DNA of 64,000 bases. It comes from Nitrosomonas mobilis. GTDB lineage: Bacteria > Pseudomonadota > Gammaproteobacteria > Burkholderiales > Nitrosomonadaceae. Below the pieces are notes generated by a model. It had not been told where the DNA came from and ran no database searches. It saw only the letters and a list, made by a program, of their open reading frames with translations. Positions 62,003 through 64,000 of this stretch are shown piece by piece. The position numbers were made by a program, and so were the translations under genes. Each line of letters begins with the position of its first letter. The stretch's first letter is position 1. The stretch covers positions 1-64,000 of the forward strand of contig NZ_FMWO01000056.1 in assembly GCF_900103035.1 (NCBI RefSeq). The letters run 5' to 3'.

Positions 62003-62538
62003 AATATTGCAGCCATTGCAGCAATGAAGTCACACTACGCATACCGGAAGGCGACACACTACCCCGCTATGTCTGTCTACATTGTCAATTGATTCATTAC
62101 CAGAATCCCAAAATGGTGGTTGGTTGCATACCAGAATGGGAAGATCGCATCCTGCTGTGCCGGCGCGCAATCGAACCGCACAGGGGTAAATGGACGCTAC
62201 CTGCGGGCTTCATGGAAAACAACGAAACCCTGCCGCAAGGTGCTGCGCGCGAAACGCTGGAAGAGGCGAACGCCCGCGTGGAAATTCTCGACCTCTATGC
62301 CGCCTATAGCCTGCCGCACATCAGCCAGGTTTATCTCCTGTTTCGCGCTAAACTGCTTGATCTGGATTTCTCTCCGGGAATCGAAAGCCTGGAAGTCAAG
62401 TTGTTTGAAGAACGCGATATTCCATGGAATGAGATCGCTTTTCAGGTAATTCGAACGTCACTTGAGCGTTTTTTGTTGGAACGCCGCACCGGTGCGCCTG
62501 TCTTTCATACAGGGAAAATTGATCGCAGTCCAATCTGA
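61999..62538 (+). CDS. Nudix hydrolase with N-terminal zinc ribbon
   Basis: A 179-aa protein starting at GTG 61999. A CxxC...CxxC zinc ribbon (YCSHC, CLHC) precedes a Nudix box reading GFMENNETLPQGAARETLEE. Relatives hydrolyse ADP-ribose, NADH-like or FAD-type substrates. The substrate here is not known. Confidence 0.9.
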   Translation: MKYCSHCSNEVTLRIPEGDTLPRYVCLHCQLIHYQNPKMVVGCIPEWEDRILLCRRAIEPHRGKWTLPAGFMENNETLPQGAARETLEEANARVEILDLYAAYSLPHISQVYLLFRAKLLDLDFSPGIESLEVKLFEERDIPWNEIAFQVIRTSLERFLLERRTGAPVFHTGKIDRSPI

Positions 62539-62570
62539 TCCACAATTCTTCGGCTACGGATGCTCCTGCC

Positions 62571-63242
62571 ATGAAAAAAATATTGCCGTATTTTACCTTC
62601 CGGCTGGTTTGTTTGCTGTTATGGTCTCTCAGTATCCCCTCGCCAACCGTATTGGCCGCCGATCAGGCGGCTCCAGCCTCGAATGACGCGCGGCTGGAAA
62701 TATGGCCAGTGAATGAAGCCAATGAGCCCGATGAATCTACCCTACTCCTGCGCTATGAACACGCACTAAGCGGGCTGCAGGAAGGAATAACCAATCCGTC
62801 ACTGGCCATCTATCAGGATGGTTATATTAGAGTGTTTTACCCCTCTTACATGAAACAGGGGGGAATCTATGCTGCCCGCTTGAGTCCAGTCAGCCTGGAA
62901 AACCTTTGGCAGGAACTCACGGATCCCCGTCTGCTGCAATTCGATCCACAGAAAATCCGCAGCGAAATCAGTTTACTGAAACGCAGCAGAAACGAACGGC
63001 CTTCGCTGAGACAAGGTAAATCTGACGAGGTGACCGCTGTGGTGGAATTTTATCCCGATCGTTGGCAAGTGCATCCAGTGTCCGTACTGGGTAAGCTTGA
63101 CGAGAAAAAAACAATCTCCTGGTACGGACTGAGAACCGACGCAATGCGCTATACAGGAGTTGCGGAAATACAGCTGCTTTACGAGATTTGTGAACAATTT
63201 GACAGCATCATGCGAAGTAATCAGCTTAGGAAAATTCCGTAA
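62571..63242 (+). CDS. Secreted protein of unknown function
   Basis: A 223-aa protein with a signal peptide (MKKILPYFTFRLVCLLLWSL, then SPTVLA cleavage). The mature part has no family I recognise. It ends 5 nt before the metalloprotease start on the same strand, so the two may be exported and act together. Nothing more can be claimed. Confidence 0.75.
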   Translation: MKKILPYFTFRLVCLLLWSLSIPSPTVLAADQAAPASNDARLEIWPVNEANEPDESTLLLRYEHALSGLQEGITNPSLAIYQDGYIRVFYPSYMKQGGIYAARLSPVSLENLWQELTDPRLLQFDPQKIRSEISLLKRSRNERPSLRQGKSDEVTAVVEFYPDRWQVHPVSVLGKLDEKKTISWYGLRTDAMRYTGVAEIQLLYEICEQFDSIMRSNQLRKIP

Positions 63243-63247
63243 CAGGC

Positions 63248-64000
63248 GTGCATACACCGTTCTTAAGAAAGCTGGTAGCGACAGCAAGCCTGTTAGCTTT
63301 GATTCCGGCACAAGCTGGAGTGTTCATGTTCAGCGACCAGTCTGCGAATATCATTACTCACCCGACTGGTTACAGTGGAAGAGGCGGTGAGCTCTCCGTC
63401 TCGGTTGGTGTAGTCTCACCCGAAATGGCAATCCCTACGCTCAATGCCATCAATACCTGGAATAACCTGAAGCCAATACTTGGCAATATTATCAAGACCA
63501 ACCATAACGTACCGAATGATCAATTTGACTTTGAATCGGTGTTACTGCATGAATTAGGACATTGCATTGGCCTTAACCACCCCACTCTGTCTTCAGAGTC
63601 GGGCTTGAGCGGGCCCGACCGGAACTACACCAAAACCATGCGGGGTGCGAATAATATGCTTGATTTGCATCCCGGACTCGATGGCGTCATTGGATCCAAT
63701 GATGATCAGCGTAATGATGATGTCAATCTCTTCTGGTTCCATCGGGAAAGCAACAATCCTTTCGCCAATCCGCCGACGGTAGATAGCACCACGTACAGTC
63801 GGGATCTGCACGACCTGCCTCCCGGCCATTTATTTGCAGCCAATGCAAACCTGGAAACCGCTCGACTGCTAGGTTTCCAGAATTCAGAGGCCATCATGCA
63901 GCAAGGTATCTCGGCGGGCGAAACCCACCGGGCGCTGAGCATGGACGACACCACGACCCTGCGCTTGGCTATGAGCGGTTTCGATAGAGAGGCTGGAACA
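63248..64000 (+). CDS. Secreted zinc metalloprotease (matrixin-like), 3' end beyond the window
   Basis: From GTG 63248 an open frame runs to the window end, at least 251 codons. It begins with a signal peptide (MHTPFLRKLVATASLLALI, then PAQA) and holds HELGHCIGLNH, the HExxHxxGxxH metzincin zinc site, with a later Met in NNMLDLHPG that may be the Met-turn. The N-terminal half (SVSVGVVSPEMAIPTLNAIN, TWNNL) resembles matrixin-type folds. It is distinct from the RTX family. The C-terminus and any anchoring signal are not visible. Confidence 0.8.
   Translation, partial: MHTPFLRKLVATASLLALIPAQAGVFMFSDQSANIITHPTGYSGRGGELSVSVGVVSPEMAIPTLNAINTWNNLKPILGNIIKTNHNVPNDQFDFESVLLHELGHCIGLNHPTLSSESGLSGPDRNYTKTMRGANNMLDLHPGLDGVIGSNDDQRNDDVNLFWFHRESNNPFANPPTVDSTTYSRDLHDLPPGHLFAANANLETARLLGFQNSEAIMQQGISAGETHRALSMDDTTTLRLAMSGFDREAGT

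Overview
The window looks like a chromosomal segment of a betaproteobacterial ammonia oxidiser, most likely Nitrosomonas. This is inferred from gene content and order (a LolD/permease/AttH-like operon, a tRNA-Gly-Cys-Leu operon, ribF-ileS-lspA, potABCD plus a ferredoxin, smc-zipA) and from remembered protein similarity. No database search was run. Most of the window is housekeeping and signalling DNA. The accessory material is at the left end (1-12.6 kb) and in small islands near 19.1, 29.5 and 36.7 kb.

1-6 kb: a RAYT transposase, then a large cysteine-free RTX/S-layer-like protein. Many copies of one short palindrome (arms GTGGGCAC/GTGCCCAC) follow, four of them arranged as ~113-bp inverted pairs (REPIN-like). 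The pairs bracket a Phd-VapC toxin-antitoxin locus whose toxin carries an in-frame stop. 6-12.6 kb: ftsK, lolA and rarA, then a four-unit tandem array whose units begin with a copy of the rarA 3' end, then an Xre/RES toxin-antitoxin pair and a DUF488 remnant.

12.6-22.1 kb: an ABC exporter/AttH operon running into a NarL-type two-component pair, a MITE-like element, a diguanylate cyclase with a degenerate EAL-HDOD protein, and two paralogous 45-50 aa membrane proteins absent from ordinary ORF calls. 22.2-30.5 kb: queF-fumC, smc (with a C12 tract), zipA, a CDGSH protein, a decayed IS1595-type element and three tRNA genes behind a consensus promoter. 30.8-37.3 kb: ferredoxin and potDCBA, ubiB, a second MITE-like copy with a 6-bp target duplication, and a MatP-like protein preceded by a perfect inverted repeat.

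37.5-50.1 kb: a chemotaxis cluster, cheA-cheW-mcp-mcp-cheR-cheD-(PAS/GGDEF/EAL)-cheB, without cheY. Its two receptors share almost identical DNA over their signalling domains. 50.2-55 kb: lspA-ileS-ribF and a group III truncated haemoglobin. 55-64 kb: a peptide-type ABC substrate-binding protein and one permease without the usual partners, a Cache/HAMP/GGDEF protein, cbpA, a DUF2914 protein, a Nudix hydrolase, a secreted protein of unknown function, and the start of a secreted HExxHxxGxxH metalloprotease that runs off the window.

The themes are c-di-GMP and chemotaxis signalling (three GGDEF proteins, one EAL-HDOD protein, two receptors) and short-repeat mobility (RAYT/REPIN, MITE pair, tandem array). 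No CRISPR, rRNA or prophage was seen.
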